This document shows, in pieces, positions 1 to 10,700 of a DNA stretch of 64,000 nucleotides. The stretch comes from Hermetia illucens (taxonomy: Eukaryota > Arthropoda > Insecta > Diptera > Stratiomyidae): positions 30,391,199 to 30,455,198 of the forward strand of contig NC_051852.1 in NCBI RefSeq assembly GCF_905115235.1, given 5' to 3'. A program made the translations under genes and the position numbers. The notes beneath the pieces are model-generated. The model was not told where the DNA came from and searched no databases. It saw nothing but the letters and a program-made list of their open reading frames with translations. Position 1 is the first letter of the stretch; the number at the start of each line of letters is the position of its first letter.

Positions 1-968
1 AGCAGCAGAATCACTCTCGGGACCAGTCAATATCAACAACGGTCTACGACAAAGAGATGCCGTATCATGCATCCTCTTCAACCTGGCCCTGGAGAAAGTG
101 ATTCGCTGTGCAGACGTAAATGCCAGAGGCACCATCCTTTTCAAGTCCAACTACTGGCCTATACTCAAGATATTGACATTATGGGAAGAACAATCCGAGT
201 TGAGAAGAACAATCCGAGATCTTCATCCAGATCAAGCTGGGGGCGCGAGATCTCGGACTGCACATTAATGAAGGCAAGACAGAGTACATAGTGGGAATGT
301 CTGCACCAAAACCGAAAGAACGAACAACATCGAATCGCACTGGTCAAACGAAAACAATAAAAATAGGAGACTACAACTATGAGATCGTTGAAAATTCCTC
401 CTATCTAGGGTCGAAAATCACAGCCGATGATAGCAATAACAATGAAATCCGCACACGGTTGTTGGCTGCCAACAAAGCCTATTTCAGCTTACAAAAACTG
501 TTTCGCTCGAAACGTCTCACCATAGGGTCAAAGCTCTTATTGTAGAACACTATGATCTTATGTATTCCTCGGAGGCAAGGGTTCTTAACAAAAAAAAAAT
601 GTAAATGCTTGCCCGCATTCGACAGAAGAATCCGGGGAAGAATTTTTGGCCCCCTACATGAGGATGGACGATTCCATACCCTACATAACGATGAAACCTA
701 TGAGCAATACCACGACCGTCTGGTTGTGGATCAAATCCAGCTCAACAGGTTACGATAGGCGGATCATTTAATCCATATGGATGAGGATTCTATAAGGGCA
801 ATATCTATGGGAGAAAAAGAAAACGGGGCAGACCCTGCCTGGGATATAGCGTAGGTTAGGACGTCAGACAGCTTTTAGGCATGTCGAATTGGTCGATCTC
901 GGCGCAAAACCGGAGTGTATAAAGTTCCTTACTAAGGCAGGCCTAGACCGAATAGCGATTGTTGCGCG
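1..968 (+). mobile_element. RTE-type LINE, family 1, copy a (3' part, cut by window edge)
   Basis: This is the 3' half of a non-LTR retrotransposon whose 5' part lies outside the window. Translation of the first 300 bases gives the reverse-transcriptase motif region (CILFNLALEKVIRCADVNARG). Bases 291-545 give the following thumb/connection segment (YNYEIVENSSYLGSKIT, RLLAANKAYFSLQKLF). The 3' tail reads ...GGCCTAGACCG...GTTGCGC, as in the copies at 16906-19920 and 21200-23757. The frame is broken repeatedly and the copy lacks the GAT-repeat tail that the other copies carry, so it is a dead, decayed copy. Clade assignment (RTE/BovB-like, the 'craniofacial development protein 2-like' group) is from recalled family resemblance of the endonuclease in sister copies. 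Confidence 0.75.
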
Positions 969-1526
969 ACCAGGTTGCCTTGACAGTTGTGTTTTGGAGG
1001 TTGATGATTTAACTTTGTTTTTGAACTGCTTTTGAATAACCCAAATACTGTGATAGCAGAGGTAAGCATAGATCATTTCATCATTTATTGGAATTCATCA
1101 TCGTAAATATAATCGACAAACCAAATATACAAAGTTCATCACTGACCGTCGGTCAGCACAGCTGCATTTAGTTATATTTACAGAAAAGAACATTTTGAAT
1201 GTCTTTTCTTATCGGTATTTTCAAGTACATCCAAAAAGACAATGTAAATTGCAACATTTGAAGCTTTTAGGTAAAATTCCTCTTGCAATAATCTCTTAAA
1301 TATCACAATATGGGATTCTTTTTTACTTCGACCCCAAGTTCTAATGAATGTTTCTGAATTAATAAATACATTTAACACCAAAAAAGTCGAGAAACCAGAA
1401 GCTGGGCGCTTCAGGTATGAAAGGTTTTGTTTACTTCTTCTGTGATTATATTTGAGTGTAAGAATATCCCATTTGTACGTAGCCCATTATGTATATGCAT
1501 TTAGCATGTCCGACTAGCCACTTTAG
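969..1526. other. No gene seen
   Basis: The sequence is AT-rich with no credible coding frame. The only local structure is a short dyad, CTGACC-GTC-GGTCAG, near 1142-1156. Confidence 0.5.
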
Positions 1527-1528
1527 TA

Positions 1529-2801
1529 CAGGGCGCGGCAGCATAACATCCTTTTTTCAAAACTCAATAAAAACTATTGTATGCATCGGAAAATATTTAT
1601 TTATTTTTTATAATGTAGGTACATGTCTAAAGTTTTTATTTACATTGTTTTGAAGATCAAATCTGTTAGGTGACGTCCCCCATTCTCCATACATTGCGTA
1701 AACCGATTTCTGGCGTCTGTCATGACTCTTGTTAGCATAGCAGGTGTTATGTAGGCAATTTCTTCTTGGATGTTGGTCTTCAAATCTTGTAGGGTTCTTG
1801 GACGGTTCACATAAACACGGGATTTCAAAAAACCCCATAGAAAAAAATCACAGGGGGACAGATCGGGAGAGATAAGGCGCTCTGGAAAGTGTTCCCTCAA
1901 AACAGCCATCGATGCTCTTGAAGTGTGTGCTGTTGCACCGTCTTGTTGGAACCAAGTGTCCCCCAAATCCAAATTTTCTAGCCGTGGGAAAAAAAATTCT
2001 GTAACATGTTTACATACCGGTCCGAATTCACTGTCACTGTAACCTCATTTTCCTCGAAAAACCAGGGACCAATAATTCCAGCTGACGAAATTGCACACCA
2101 CACTGTGACTTTGGGTGAATGCAAAGGCTTTTGATGCAATTCTCGAGGGTTGGTGTCAGCCCAGTAGCGCATGTTTTGTTTGTTAACCGACCCACACAAA
2201 TGAAAATGGGCTTCATCGCTAAAAAAAGCAATAGCACCCTCGGGAACGACATCAAGAAGAAGCTCACACGCGTTCATCCAAGAATGAAAGTTCCTGCATT
2301 ATCGCCATCTTATAGGGATGAAAATGAAGATCATCACCAAGAATTCTTCTCACAGAACGATCGGATAGTCCAAGGGCAGATGCGTGTTTGCGCGCAGAAC
2401 GCCGTGGCGATCGCAACATTGACGCTCTCACTGCTTCAATGTTCTCAGGTGATCTAACGGGCCGAGGGACTCCAGTTTTTCCTTTTGTCGCACTTGCAGT
2501 TTGTCTGAATGTAGTGACCCATGTAACAATTGATTTGCGGTCTGGGACGGGAGCCAACGGGGCTAAATTAAAGCGATTCCGAAATGCACGCTGTGTTGCA
2601 ATAACCGAACATCCGCTTGAAAAGTAAACCTCAACGGCAAAGGCACGCTCCTCACTATTCCAACGCATGATGGCGACTGAACCATGTCGGGACAAAACTT
2701 TACAGTATCCCCTCTTGAACGAGACCACTAGCGTTCCGCTATGACATCAACTAACTGAGTGGCGCGCATTTTAAAAAAGGAAGTTATGCTGCCGCACCCG
2801 G
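1529..2801 (-). mobile_element. Tc1/mariner-superfamily DNA transposon, DD41D-like, with TIRs and TA target duplication
   Basis: The 1273 bp element has terminal inverted repeats of about 30 bp. The left end begins CAGGGCGCGGCAGCATAAC and the complement of the right end begins CCGGGTGCGGCAGCATAAC. It is flanked by TA at 1527-1528 and 2802-2803. One decayed transposase gene fills the minus strand. The intact ends indicate the boundaries are real and that the whole copy is a single insertion into non-coding DNA. Family placement comes from the transposase (next entry). Confidence 0.9.
1640..2728 (-). pseudogene. Transposase of the DD41D-like transposon (broken)
   Basis: The N-terminal DNA-binding part (2264-2728; MRWNSEERAFAVEVYFSSG, then a second HTH around RSARKHASALGLSDRSVRRI) is followed by the catalytic core. 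First Asp is in FFSDEAHFHLCG, second in WFQQDGATAHTS, third in SPDLSPCDFFLWG. The frame is lost near 2266-2280, where GAACGCGTG appears once although the protein context suggests an adjacent repeat of about 8 bp was lost. It is lost again at a T8 run near 1988. Only 30 residues separate the second and third Asp; relatives I recall have about 41, which suggests an in-frame loss of about 33 bp between RLIS and PDL. The product would be inactive. Confidence 0.85.
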
Positions 2802-2803
2802 TA

Positions 2804-3119
2804 TGATATTGATATTTAGTAGCAGTAAATTTACACGCTAAAGTCAACTTTGAGCTATTGTAACTTTGTTACTAATAGTGTGATTTTTTATCAAACTTGG
2901 GGATAATGTGCTTCATATTATATTTTTAATACTACCAACTTTTATAACTCTGGGATAAACTTTTACTCAATTTTCCCAAATATATGGTAATATACTATTA
3001 TTAACTTAATTTAGAAAAACTGGGCACCATATAGAGGCAACTTCATGAATTTTTTCAGATTTTTCAGTTGGGTAGTTTCTGAGAATGGGTCCGTTAAAGA
3101 AATCATCACTTACCGCCTT
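2804..3119. other. No gene seen
   Basis: AT-rich sequence with no coding frame and no repeat I recognise. Confidence 0.4.
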
Positions 3120-4480
3120 TCTACCAAATCTCAAAACTAAGATCGGCTTCGAAAAGTACTAATCGAGACGTTTCATTTGATATCCCACATGACTATATTC
3201 GGTGAAAAAAATTTTTACACCCCTCTTTTACATGTATATGGACCCCCCATAAATCTCAACGTAGAAGGATATCACTTACTGCATATCTGGAGGTTCACAG
3301 TTCCCACCTTTTCACCAAATTTCGTGTCAATCGGTAAAGCCTTTTTTGAGAAAATTGTGTGTGACAGATAAACAGACAGACAGACGGGCAGAGTGATGAT
3401 AGACGGAAAGCTTAGCTATAAACCATACTACGTGCAGTATGTTTATAACAAAGCATCCACTGCGAGTGTGGCCCTGGCAAGGATGATGCCGAACGCGGGA
3501 GACCCACGGCATGCTTCCAGGTTGCTTATAGCTAGGTTAGTGAGTTCGGTCCTGCTCTATGCAGCTCCAATTTGAGGAAAGGCATTGCAGATTGCATTTA
3601 ATGCTAACAAATTGAGTTCAGTCTACAGAAGAACAACCCAAAAGGTGTACTCGGCATTCAAGACTGTCTCAGATGATGCAGGATTCGTCATCTCTGGAAT
3701 GATGCCCATTGAAATCTTGGCAGATGAGATGACGAATATATATAATGGGAAGTCTATCTCCTCTTTATCGCAGACGAAGAAAGCCGAAGGGGAAAGATCT
3801 CTAAATAAATGGCAAGAGCGTTGGGAACGCTCGGGTAAGGGTCGGTAGACACACAGGCTCATCCCTGCCATCAAGGAGTGGTTGGAGAGACGGCACGGTG
3901 AGATTAATTATAATCTTATTCAGTGTCTCAGGGGGCATGAAGGATATTGCCAGTACTTCTTCAGGTTTAAACTAGATACCTCACCCGATTTTCCAAACTG
4001 CAATGGACTCCCAGAGGACCCAGAGCATGTATTCTTCCACTGTTCAAGGTTTTTCGAGGAAAGGAAGAACCTAGAAGAGACTCTAGGACAAGTGCTTGTA
4101 CCAGAGAATCTGGTGCGAAGAATGTGAGCATGTCAGGAAGAGTGGGATGCGATCAACTAAATGGTCGTTTCTATCCAGAGCAAACTGCGAAAGGCAGAGG
4201 AGACTAGAAAAGCGCGGTTACATACGCCGTGTAGAGATGAAAGGGGACCAAGCTAAAATGAGCTGACTCCGTCCCGTAATGTAGTACCATACGGTGGTTC
4301 CACGGGGCTTGTGGAGAGTCGGGGGTGGTTTTAGTGGGTAAGAATTCCACACGCTGGCGTGTCCAGGCCAGTGTCTTTTGAAGATTTCCACCTCCTGAAA
4401 AAAAAAGACAGACGGACAGACAGACAGACAGACATTGAATCGATTTTAATAAGGTTTTGTTTTGCAAACAAAACCTTAAA
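3120..4480 (+). repeat. Short interspersed repeat with GACA tract and 3' hairpin, split by an R1-type LINE
   Basis: Its left part (3120-3387) carries TTTCATTTGATATCCCACATG, then a polyT/A stretch, then ends in a (GACA)n tract. The right part (4407-4480) resumes with (GACA)n and closes with a near-perfect hairpin AAGGTTTTGTTTTGCAAACA followed by AAACCTT. A reverse-complement relative of the left part lies at 8285-8510, which shows that the sequence is dispersed. The gap is filled by a LINE fragment (3388-4406). I cannot place it in a named SINE or MITE family, and it encodes no protein. Confidence 0.6.
3388..4406 (+). mobile_element. R1-clade LINE, 3' fragment
   Basis: Conceptual translation gives the C-terminal end of an R1-type ORF2. 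This includes SGMMPIEILADEMTNIY and WQERWERSGKGR (about 3690-3850), then the zinc-knuckle-like end CNGLPEDPEHVFFHC and EERKNLEETLGQ (about 4000-4080), and then a 3' UTR ending in A8. Several stops and frame changes interrupt it. It starts abruptly within RT-downstream sequence, so it is 5'-truncated as is usual for target-primed reverse transcription. Both sides are GACA repeat, and GACAGACGG occurs at 3379-3387 and 4407-4415 as a candidate target duplication. Confidence 0.75.
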
Positions 4481-5325
4481 AACAGACATACATACATATG
4501 TATATATGGGGTGTATGTCCATTCGCCTATGATGAGATAATGAAAGCTCTCTTAATTTTTTCACAACTCTCCCGTACTTTAATTTAGTAATGTACGAGCA
4601 CAGCAAGAATTCATAGAATTACACATTCGTGTTAATCTCTGGGGATAGTTCGATTGATTCTATCATATCTTTGCAAAGCCAGAATCTAGTATCGAGTAGA
4701 ACCATTCTAGCACACTAGTGAGTATATACTTTAAATAGCAAACTATAAAACCTGCAAACTATAATATTCTTATAAATTACTAAATATAACGGTTCCCAGC
4801 CGTTTAACCTAAAGATAGTAAGCAATATATTGTAAATCTTTTGTTTACATGCATGCATTCTTTCAATAGAAATGTAGATTTTGTGTGAATCTTGCAAGTG
4901 GTTATTGTGGTTGTCAGGAATTTGTGCTATGGACCATCCCAAAATCTGTGGATTAATATCCTTGCATTTATCAAAAATGAAATTAGAATTAAAATGTAAG
5001 TACCTAAACTGTGACAGTGCATATAGCAGCGGTAGCAAAAATACTGGAAAGAAATAATGCTTACGCGACCTTGAAATGAGAAGTTAAACTATAATATTTG
5101 AAAATTAAGGTCCAGCTGACTTGGACAAGAATGTTAACATTCATGTTTTCTGTATCCTGGATCCTTGCTTTTGGAAGCTTTGTCGAGTAAATGAATTCCA
5201 GCTTCGTAACATAATTACCAACAAAGATGCTACTATTTCATGTAACGTATCTCCCTTGCCGGTCTTCCCTTTTTCTGTTGCATTCATCGGTATCTGATTG
5301 TTGCACCCTTATATGCTGGACTAGA
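4481..5325. other. No gene seen
   Basis: AT-rich sequence. A 107-codon minus-strand frame at 4715-5038 shows no recognisable domain or codon bias, and I do not call it a gene. Confidence 0.4.
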
Positions 5326-5690
5326 ATGAGGATCAGCAAGGAAAATACGCCTTAACTGAAGACCCTTTTATTGAAGGATAAAGAAAGGCATAATTTATAT
5401 TAAATTCCCATAATAGAAATATATTTGACGTAATCCAAGTATATGACTCTAAAAAGGCAAAGTCTCAAGTGCTAAATATAATTATTGTTGTGTGTTTGAT
5501 CAACAAAATAGCCGAGATATAACTGCCATTGTGATAAGAGAACATCCGACAAAAACACACATTAATTGGTGGTTGATTATTGTATGAACCAAATCAAATT
5601 TTAATAATTTGAGTATTTATAATTTTTTTTTTGTCACGAATAATAAACTTGGTTGTTCGATTGAAATTTCACCTTCTAAACATTTTCTTC
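5326..5690 (+). repeat. Dispersed repeat, copy 1 of a direct pair
   Basis: It starts GAGGATCAGCAAGGAAAA and contains ATGACTCTAAAAAGGCAAA, CTGCCATTGTGATAAGAG and TTGATTATTGTATGAACC. The same order of blocks recurs in direct orientation at 8519-8940. An RTE element begins just to its right. The repeat has no coding content. The pair could be an old dispersed element or a local duplication; I saw no terminal structure that decides this. Confidence 0.7.
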
Positions 5691-5699
5691 AATTTTACC

Positions 5700-7320
5700 C
5701 CGTAGCAATTCAAGTGCACCACGCACGGACCCCCCACCCACAAGCGAGGTCGGCTCGTCGTGATCGATTTCGCCGTTTGGCTCTAACGAATGCCTGATCT
5801 GGGTGCAATCTCGAGGCTTTCAAATCCCCATCCAGCGTATCAAGCCATCGTTGTTTAGATCTGCCTTTTGGTCGTTTACCATCGACTTCGATGTTCAGAC
5901 CAATCTTGGCAAGTGAATTCTCGTTGACACGAATTGCGTGACCATACCATCGAAGACGCCTCTCTCGCAACTTTTCCACGATCGGTGCAACCCCATAACG
6001 ATCGCGGATATCATCATTTCGGATGTGATCTAAACGTGTCACGCCACTAGTCCAACGTAACATCTTCGTCTCCATTAACGCAAGACGCCGTTCATTGTCT
6101 TTTATAGTCGGCCAACACTCAGAACCATAGAGAGCGACTGGACGGACGACATTGCGGTAAATTTTAGATTTGAGACGTTCGTTGATACATCGATCACAAA
6201 GAACAACAGTTGTGGAACGCCACTTCATCCAGGTTGCGTTAATGCGTAAAGCAATTTCATAACGCAGTTCTCCATTGGCTGATAGCGTTGACCCGAGGTA
6301 TTTAAATCGCTCAGTTCTGGGCAGATCACTGTCGCTGACAATGATTGTGCCTGGTTCATGGGGATCGGTCGTCAAAAATTCAGTTTTATTTAGATTCAAT
6401 CTGAGACCGTGTTTCATGAGGCGATCATTCCATTTTTGAACAAATTGCTCGAGATTATTTTTGCTATCAAATGCTAGGAAAACATCGTCTGCATAAAGCA
6501 GTGTGTAGGGCGCTGGACGTTGGATATCCCATGTGACGGTGTCCATAACAAGAGCAAAGAGGAGTGGCGAGAGGACGCTTCCTTGATGAACACCAACAGA
6601 GATACGAAGCGGTCTTGATACACCCGCCATACTTCGAACTTTACTTTTCGGATCGTGATAGAGCAATTGAACCCAGCGCACGAGTTCTTCTGGCACGAAG
6701 TGTTGTCGCAAAGCATACCAGATGAGTTCGTATGGTACACGGTCAAACGCTTTCTCTAGATCCAGAAAGGCAATGTAAAGAAGGCGATGCTTCTCACGGT
6801 GTTTCTCCATGAGTAACCGCGCAGCGTGTATTGCGTCAGTAGTTCCGCAGTTCTTGACAAATCCGGCTTGATTCACGGCTATTTCAACGATTTCGCGAAT
6901 ACGGTTGTCAAAAATGCGTCCAAAAATCTTCATGGTATGGGAAAGTAACCGGATCGGACGGTAATTTGAACATTCTGCTGGACTACCTTACTTTTTCCAT
7001 ATTGGAACAGTGGTACTTTCTTGCCAGTCAGATGATGTTCTTCCTTCCTGAATAACCCGGTTAAAGAATTTACTGAGCCGCAGTGTTAGGTCCCAGCTCT
7101 TCGCTTTCCAGATCGCAAATGCGATGCCGTCAGGTCCTGTTGCTTTCCTCGGTTTCATTCGTTAGCTCGACTATTCTGAGGATCAAATATGCAAGGACTC
7201 TATCGCCAAAACCCTTAAAGGTGCAAGGTTCAGCTTCAGTTTCATACGGATCATTTCTACCCCTCTAAATCGGTCAAGTTTACTTTTGAAGGAGAAACAT
7301 TCCCGAGCCACATCAAAAAC
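5700..7320 (-). mobile_element. RTE-clade LINE, family 2, copy i
   Basis: A 407-codon minus-strand frame (5710-6933) covers most of the reverse transcriptase. It has the finger/palm region (NQAGFVKNCGTTDAIHAARL, AFLDLEKAFDRVPYELIW), the GVHQGSVLSPLLF block, the catalytic YADD (LLYADDVFLAFD) and the RTE C-terminal part (RLRWYGHAIRVNENSLAKIG). Sequence upstream to about 7320 encodes the preceding region (ATGPDGIAFAIWKAKSWDL, ECSNYRPIRLLSHTMKIFG), separated by a stop near 6988. The endonuclease domain is missing, so the copy is 5'-truncated and inactive, but the long open RT frame suggests moderate age. Three more copies occur at 26165-27475, 31960-32175 and 55553-55915. Confidence 0.9.
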
Positions 7321-7329
7321 AGCAACGCA

Positions 7330-7970
7330 CACCTTTTTCTTCTTCTATACTGAGAAAAAAATCGATACGATTGGAGTAAGGAGTTCCACTTGCTTGGCCA
7401 ATTTTTGAAAAATGGTAGTCCAGGTCAATTTAATGACCTAGTTAAATTAATTTTGGAGGCAGGGATAAAGCTTTAACAAACATTTATTATTACATTACAT
7501 TGCGTCGTATAATATAATTCAACCCAGACAGAATTGTTAAGTCTTCATATAGGCTGACTATTGACAAGAACGAGGACGATCTAGCGAGTGACAAATCAGA
7601 GCACACAAGCTTTAATCTTAAACAAAGGCCCATGACCTATAATTATCGAGTAATGCTGGCAGCATATCCGCACTGTGAAGCCATCCGTTCCACCTAGCCA
7701 TCGTGATGGACACCATTAGCCTGTCAAGAGGACGTGAGACAAACGAAACTCAACAATAACAACAGTCCTTCTGCTGGGTAATACTCCACTTTGTACACTT
7801 ACGGGAAAGAGGTAATAGAAAGTTTGGATTTTTTGCGGACATGCAGAAAAGTGCGTTAAATTATTGTATATATGAAAATTCGATTTTATTAAGTTTGATG
7901 AGGTTAGGTTTACTAATCGAAGCAGTGAAAAATATATGAAAATGAATGGGAATAAATCCCAAGCAAAGTG
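7330..7970. other. No gene seen
   Basis: Mixed-composition sequence without a recognisable frame or repeat. Confidence 0.4.
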
Positions 7971-7974
7971 CCTA

Positions 7975-8255
7975 GCGCTCCTTAACGCCTCTCCCTTCTT
8001 TACCCCGTTGGGGGCAAGCCCCGTCAACAGACAGTCTCTGCCGAAAAGCGACTCCCAATATCTGGCACAGAGGGTAACCTCCTCAACTCGGTTGCCCCCC
8101 GTAACGCCTCCCTCAAAGTACGTGCGCTCGTTAAGGGAGCGTTGCGGTGGGCTGGCTAAGGGAGGAGGGAGGGAGGCAGGTTACCCTCTTTGCCAGATAC
8201 CTCGGGTTGTTTGTCGACGGAAACCGACGGTTGGGAGAGAGACGTTAAGGAGCAC
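7975..8255. mobile_element. Small TA-flanked inverted-repeat element (MITE-like)
   Basis: The 281 bp non-coding element has ends that are inverted repeats: left GCGCTCCTTAACGCCTCTCC, right (complement) GTGCTCCTTAACGTCTCTCT. Inner parts of the arms also pair (TATCTGGCACAGAGGGTAAC against TATCTGGCAAAGAGGGTAAC). TA lies on both sides (7973-7974, 8256-8257), within a CTAG on each side. This is consistent with a non-autonomous DNA transposon mobilised by a TA-targeting transposase, but no parent element is visible in the window. Confidence 0.7.
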
Positions 8256-8284
8256 TAGCTTTTATTCTGTACATTTTTTTCGAA

Positions 8285-8510
8285 GACTGCAGGCGTCATT
8301 GGCACCAAATTTGGGGGAAAGGTGGAACTGTGAACGCTCACATATACTATGAGTTACATCCTTTTACGGCAAATTTAAGGGGAGGTCCCCATACATGCAA
8401 AAGTGGGGTAAACATTTTTTTTCCACCAAATATAGTCATAGTCAGCCCCAGTCATGTGGGGTATCAAATGAAAGGTCTCAGTTAGTACTTTCCTAAGCTG
8501 GCCTTAGTTT
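8285..8510 (-). repeat. Second copy of the 3120-type dispersed repeat (reverse orientation)
   Basis: Read on the minus strand it contains TTTCATTTGATACCCCACATG, a T/A-rich run and TTTTGCATGTATGGGGACC, matching the order seen at 3165-3255. It lies immediately left of the second copy of the 5326-type repeat. It has no coding content. Confidence 0.65.
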
Positions 8511-8518
8511 AGAGAAGA

Positions 8519-8940
8519 TTGAGGATCAGCAAGGAAAACACGCATTTACTGAAGGCCTTCTTATAGGAGATTAAAGACAGACAGTCTAAGTTTCTTTAAT
8601 AGAAATGTATTTTCTGACGTAATCAAATATATACATATGACTCTAAAAAGGCAAATTCTCAAGAGCCAAATATAATTATTATTGTATTTTTGATCAATAA
8701 AATAACAGAGATACGACTGCTATTGTGATAAGAGTTCAAACGAGGATACTGCTTTTGTACCCATACTAATAGCGAATTAATGTGACCTAGAACATCCGAA
8801 AAAAACACATTAATTGGAGGTTGATTATTGTATGAACCAAATCAAATTTTAATAATTTGAGTATTTATAATAAATTTTTTGTCAGGAATAATAAACTTAA
8901 TTGTTCGGGTGAAATTTCATTCTTCAATTTTTTTATTGAA
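8519..8940 (+). repeat. Dispersed repeat, copy 2 of a direct pair
   Basis: It matches 5326-5690 block by block in the same orientation. It differs mainly by an extra segment of about 50 bases (near 8729-8783) between CTATTGTGATAAGAG and the AACATCCGA block. The two copies are about 3.2 kb apart. Confidence 0.7.
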
Positions 8941-8952
8941 TATAAATAATAC

Positions 8953-9190
8953 ATACAGTAGTGGCCAAAACTTTTCTATGAAAAGAATCAAATGCTTGTG
9001 AAATTTTTATTTTTTGAAGTATTTCAAAAAAATTTTTTTGTCTTGAAGCTTTCTATATGGATGTTATCGCTGTGAATTTAAATTTTTAAAAAACAAAAAA
9101 AATCAACAAAAATTCAAACCGTAACATTTTATTCGGTCAAAATTTTGGAAACTTTTTTTAACGTTGCATATTACAATTTTTAAAGGCTGC
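8953..9190. mobile_element. Tc1-like transposon end (fragment)
   Basis: The sequence begins TACAGTAGTGGCCAAAAC, which resembles the TIR of many Tc1-group elements (TA then CAGT-GTGGCCAAAA). AT-rich subterminal sequence follows. No transposase frame and no matching opposite TIR are visible, so only one end or a deleted derivative remains. The assignment rests on this terminal motif alone. Confidence 0.45.
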
Positions 9191-9404
9191 CTCGTACTAA
9201 AACACTTTAAAACAGCACGCTGGCGGTCTACCAACTAAACACCTCCCTGTCATCAGAAAATTAGCCTGGAACCGTTTGACACATTACTTCGGGCTAGTCC
9301 TCCCGCTCCCCCGGCTTTGGGAGCTTTCAATTCAGGGAATTCCTTTCATTAACGGGAGGGGAGGCGAGGAAGGGAGTTGTTGTTAGTTCAAGGAACCCCT
9401 TACC

Positions 9405-10700
9405 GTCCGATCCCTCCGCCGGTCGAGTTCAATCTTCTTCGCAATAAGAAGAGCCCGAACATAATGCGCAATACGATTTCAGCTGTGCAGCGCTTTTCAG
9501 CATCTCTCTGACAATGTTGTCTGGAGAGAGCTCCCCTGTGTCTGCATAAAGCTGCTGACGAAAACCATCCCACCTCTCGCAAGAGAAAAAGGTGTGTTCA
9601 GCGTCGTCCGCCACTACATTGCAGAACTCACAATCAGGAGATCGCGCCTTCCCGATCCTGTGCAGGTAAGACTGAAAACCTCCATGCCCAGAAGTTGGGT
9701 CAGGAAGTAATCAATCTCACCGCGCGTTCTGTTCAACCACGGGTCCAATTTGTCGATGAGCCGCAGTCCATCTGCCCCTTGGCTCATTTTGGCAAGAGAT
9801 TTGCCACTCGGTATGGGTGCGGGCAACCACATCACTTAAGTTTTCGCCCTTACGGCGGTAGATAGCTTTACTCTCCTTGGCACAGCCGGTTCGGAGACGG
9901 TGCGATAAGCAGACGCCACTCACAAAGCTCCTCGGCTCTGCACTTGTCAAAGGCATTAGCCCATACCTCCGCACCATAGAGAAGAACCGACTGCGCCCGG
10001 CCGCGTGGGGACTATCCGCATTCGCACCCTGCATGCTACCCATCCGATTTTGATTCTCCCGCTGCTAAGGAGTTTCCTCGCAGATTGCTCGAGGATCTCC
10101 ACCACAGCGAGCTTTTGGCCTCGAGCATTTACAGAGGTGGTACCTACCCGGGCGCTGGTTACCTCTGGATATTCACGCTTTAGTGCCTCCTCTACTTGGA
10201 CCTTTTCTGTGAGGCAATCAAGATCCCAGATTTCTAGAGAGCACATGGGCTCTAGGCTGGAAACAAGAGCCTTCTCCCCCAACAGCCCCTTGACCGCTTC
10301 GCAGAAAATACTCTTGCTAGTCATATTTGGGTTCAGTTCGACGAGAACTCTGCCACTCCTCGTTTTCCGTATGGAAGACACCTCTACTCCGTTGTCTTCG
10401 GGTTTCATCCTGTAGCGGATTTCACTAATGACTTCCGCAAATATCTTGCCTTCCGTCGGCTTAATGAGCAGAGCCGACGGTTTAGTCCTTCTTCGCTTCT
10501 TCGTCTTTTCTGCTCCTGGCTTTTGGTTAGCACCCTCCTTGTATTTGAACAGACGTGTCTCTGGGGGCGGAGTCAGTTGTTTCTTTTTTTCCTTCTTCGC
10601 CTTCTTTTTTTGGGTCCCCCTCGTGTAGAAAATATTCCGTGGATCCTGCTTCCTCATAGCGAATGCTATTAACACCCTCAATGCTGGTTCCGGTATGGGC
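9405..10700 (-). mobile_element. R1-like LINE with large internal deletion (ORF1 joined to ORF2 end)
   Basis: On the minus strand, 10043-10640 encodes an ORF1 (gag-like) segment (PSALLIKPTEGKIFAEVI, SLEIWDLDCLTEKVQVEEAL, GRIKIGWVACRVR). It stops just before the expected zinc knuckles. At about 10030 it changes directly into ORF2 C-terminal sequence: an LYGAEVWANAFDKC-type frame near 9950-9990, LIDKLDPWLNRTRGEIDYF and the Cys/His end DDAEHTFFSCERWDGF. The RT and endonuclease are absent. Several frame changes occur in the ORF2 part. The basic K-rich tract near 10600 (KKKAKKEKKK) is part of the ORF1 frame. Confidence 0.75.

Noticed and set aside
1142-1156. Short palindrome CTGACC-GTC-GGTCAG as an operator
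   Set aside because: Isolated, with no gene nearby; such dyads arise by chance in 64 kb.
3361-3400. CRISPR-like regular repeats in the GACA tract
   Set aside because: Simple tetranucleotide microsatellite in a eukaryotic genome.
4715-5038. 107-codon minus-strand gene
   Set aside because: AT-rich chance frame without domain, start context or splice signals.
5326-8940. LTR pair flanking an element
   Set aside because: The direct repeats lack TG...CA ends and no gag or pol lies between them, only a 5'-truncated LINE.
10005-10628. Plus-strand frames 10005-10415 and 10428-10628
   Set aside because: Antisense of the LINE ORF1 frame.
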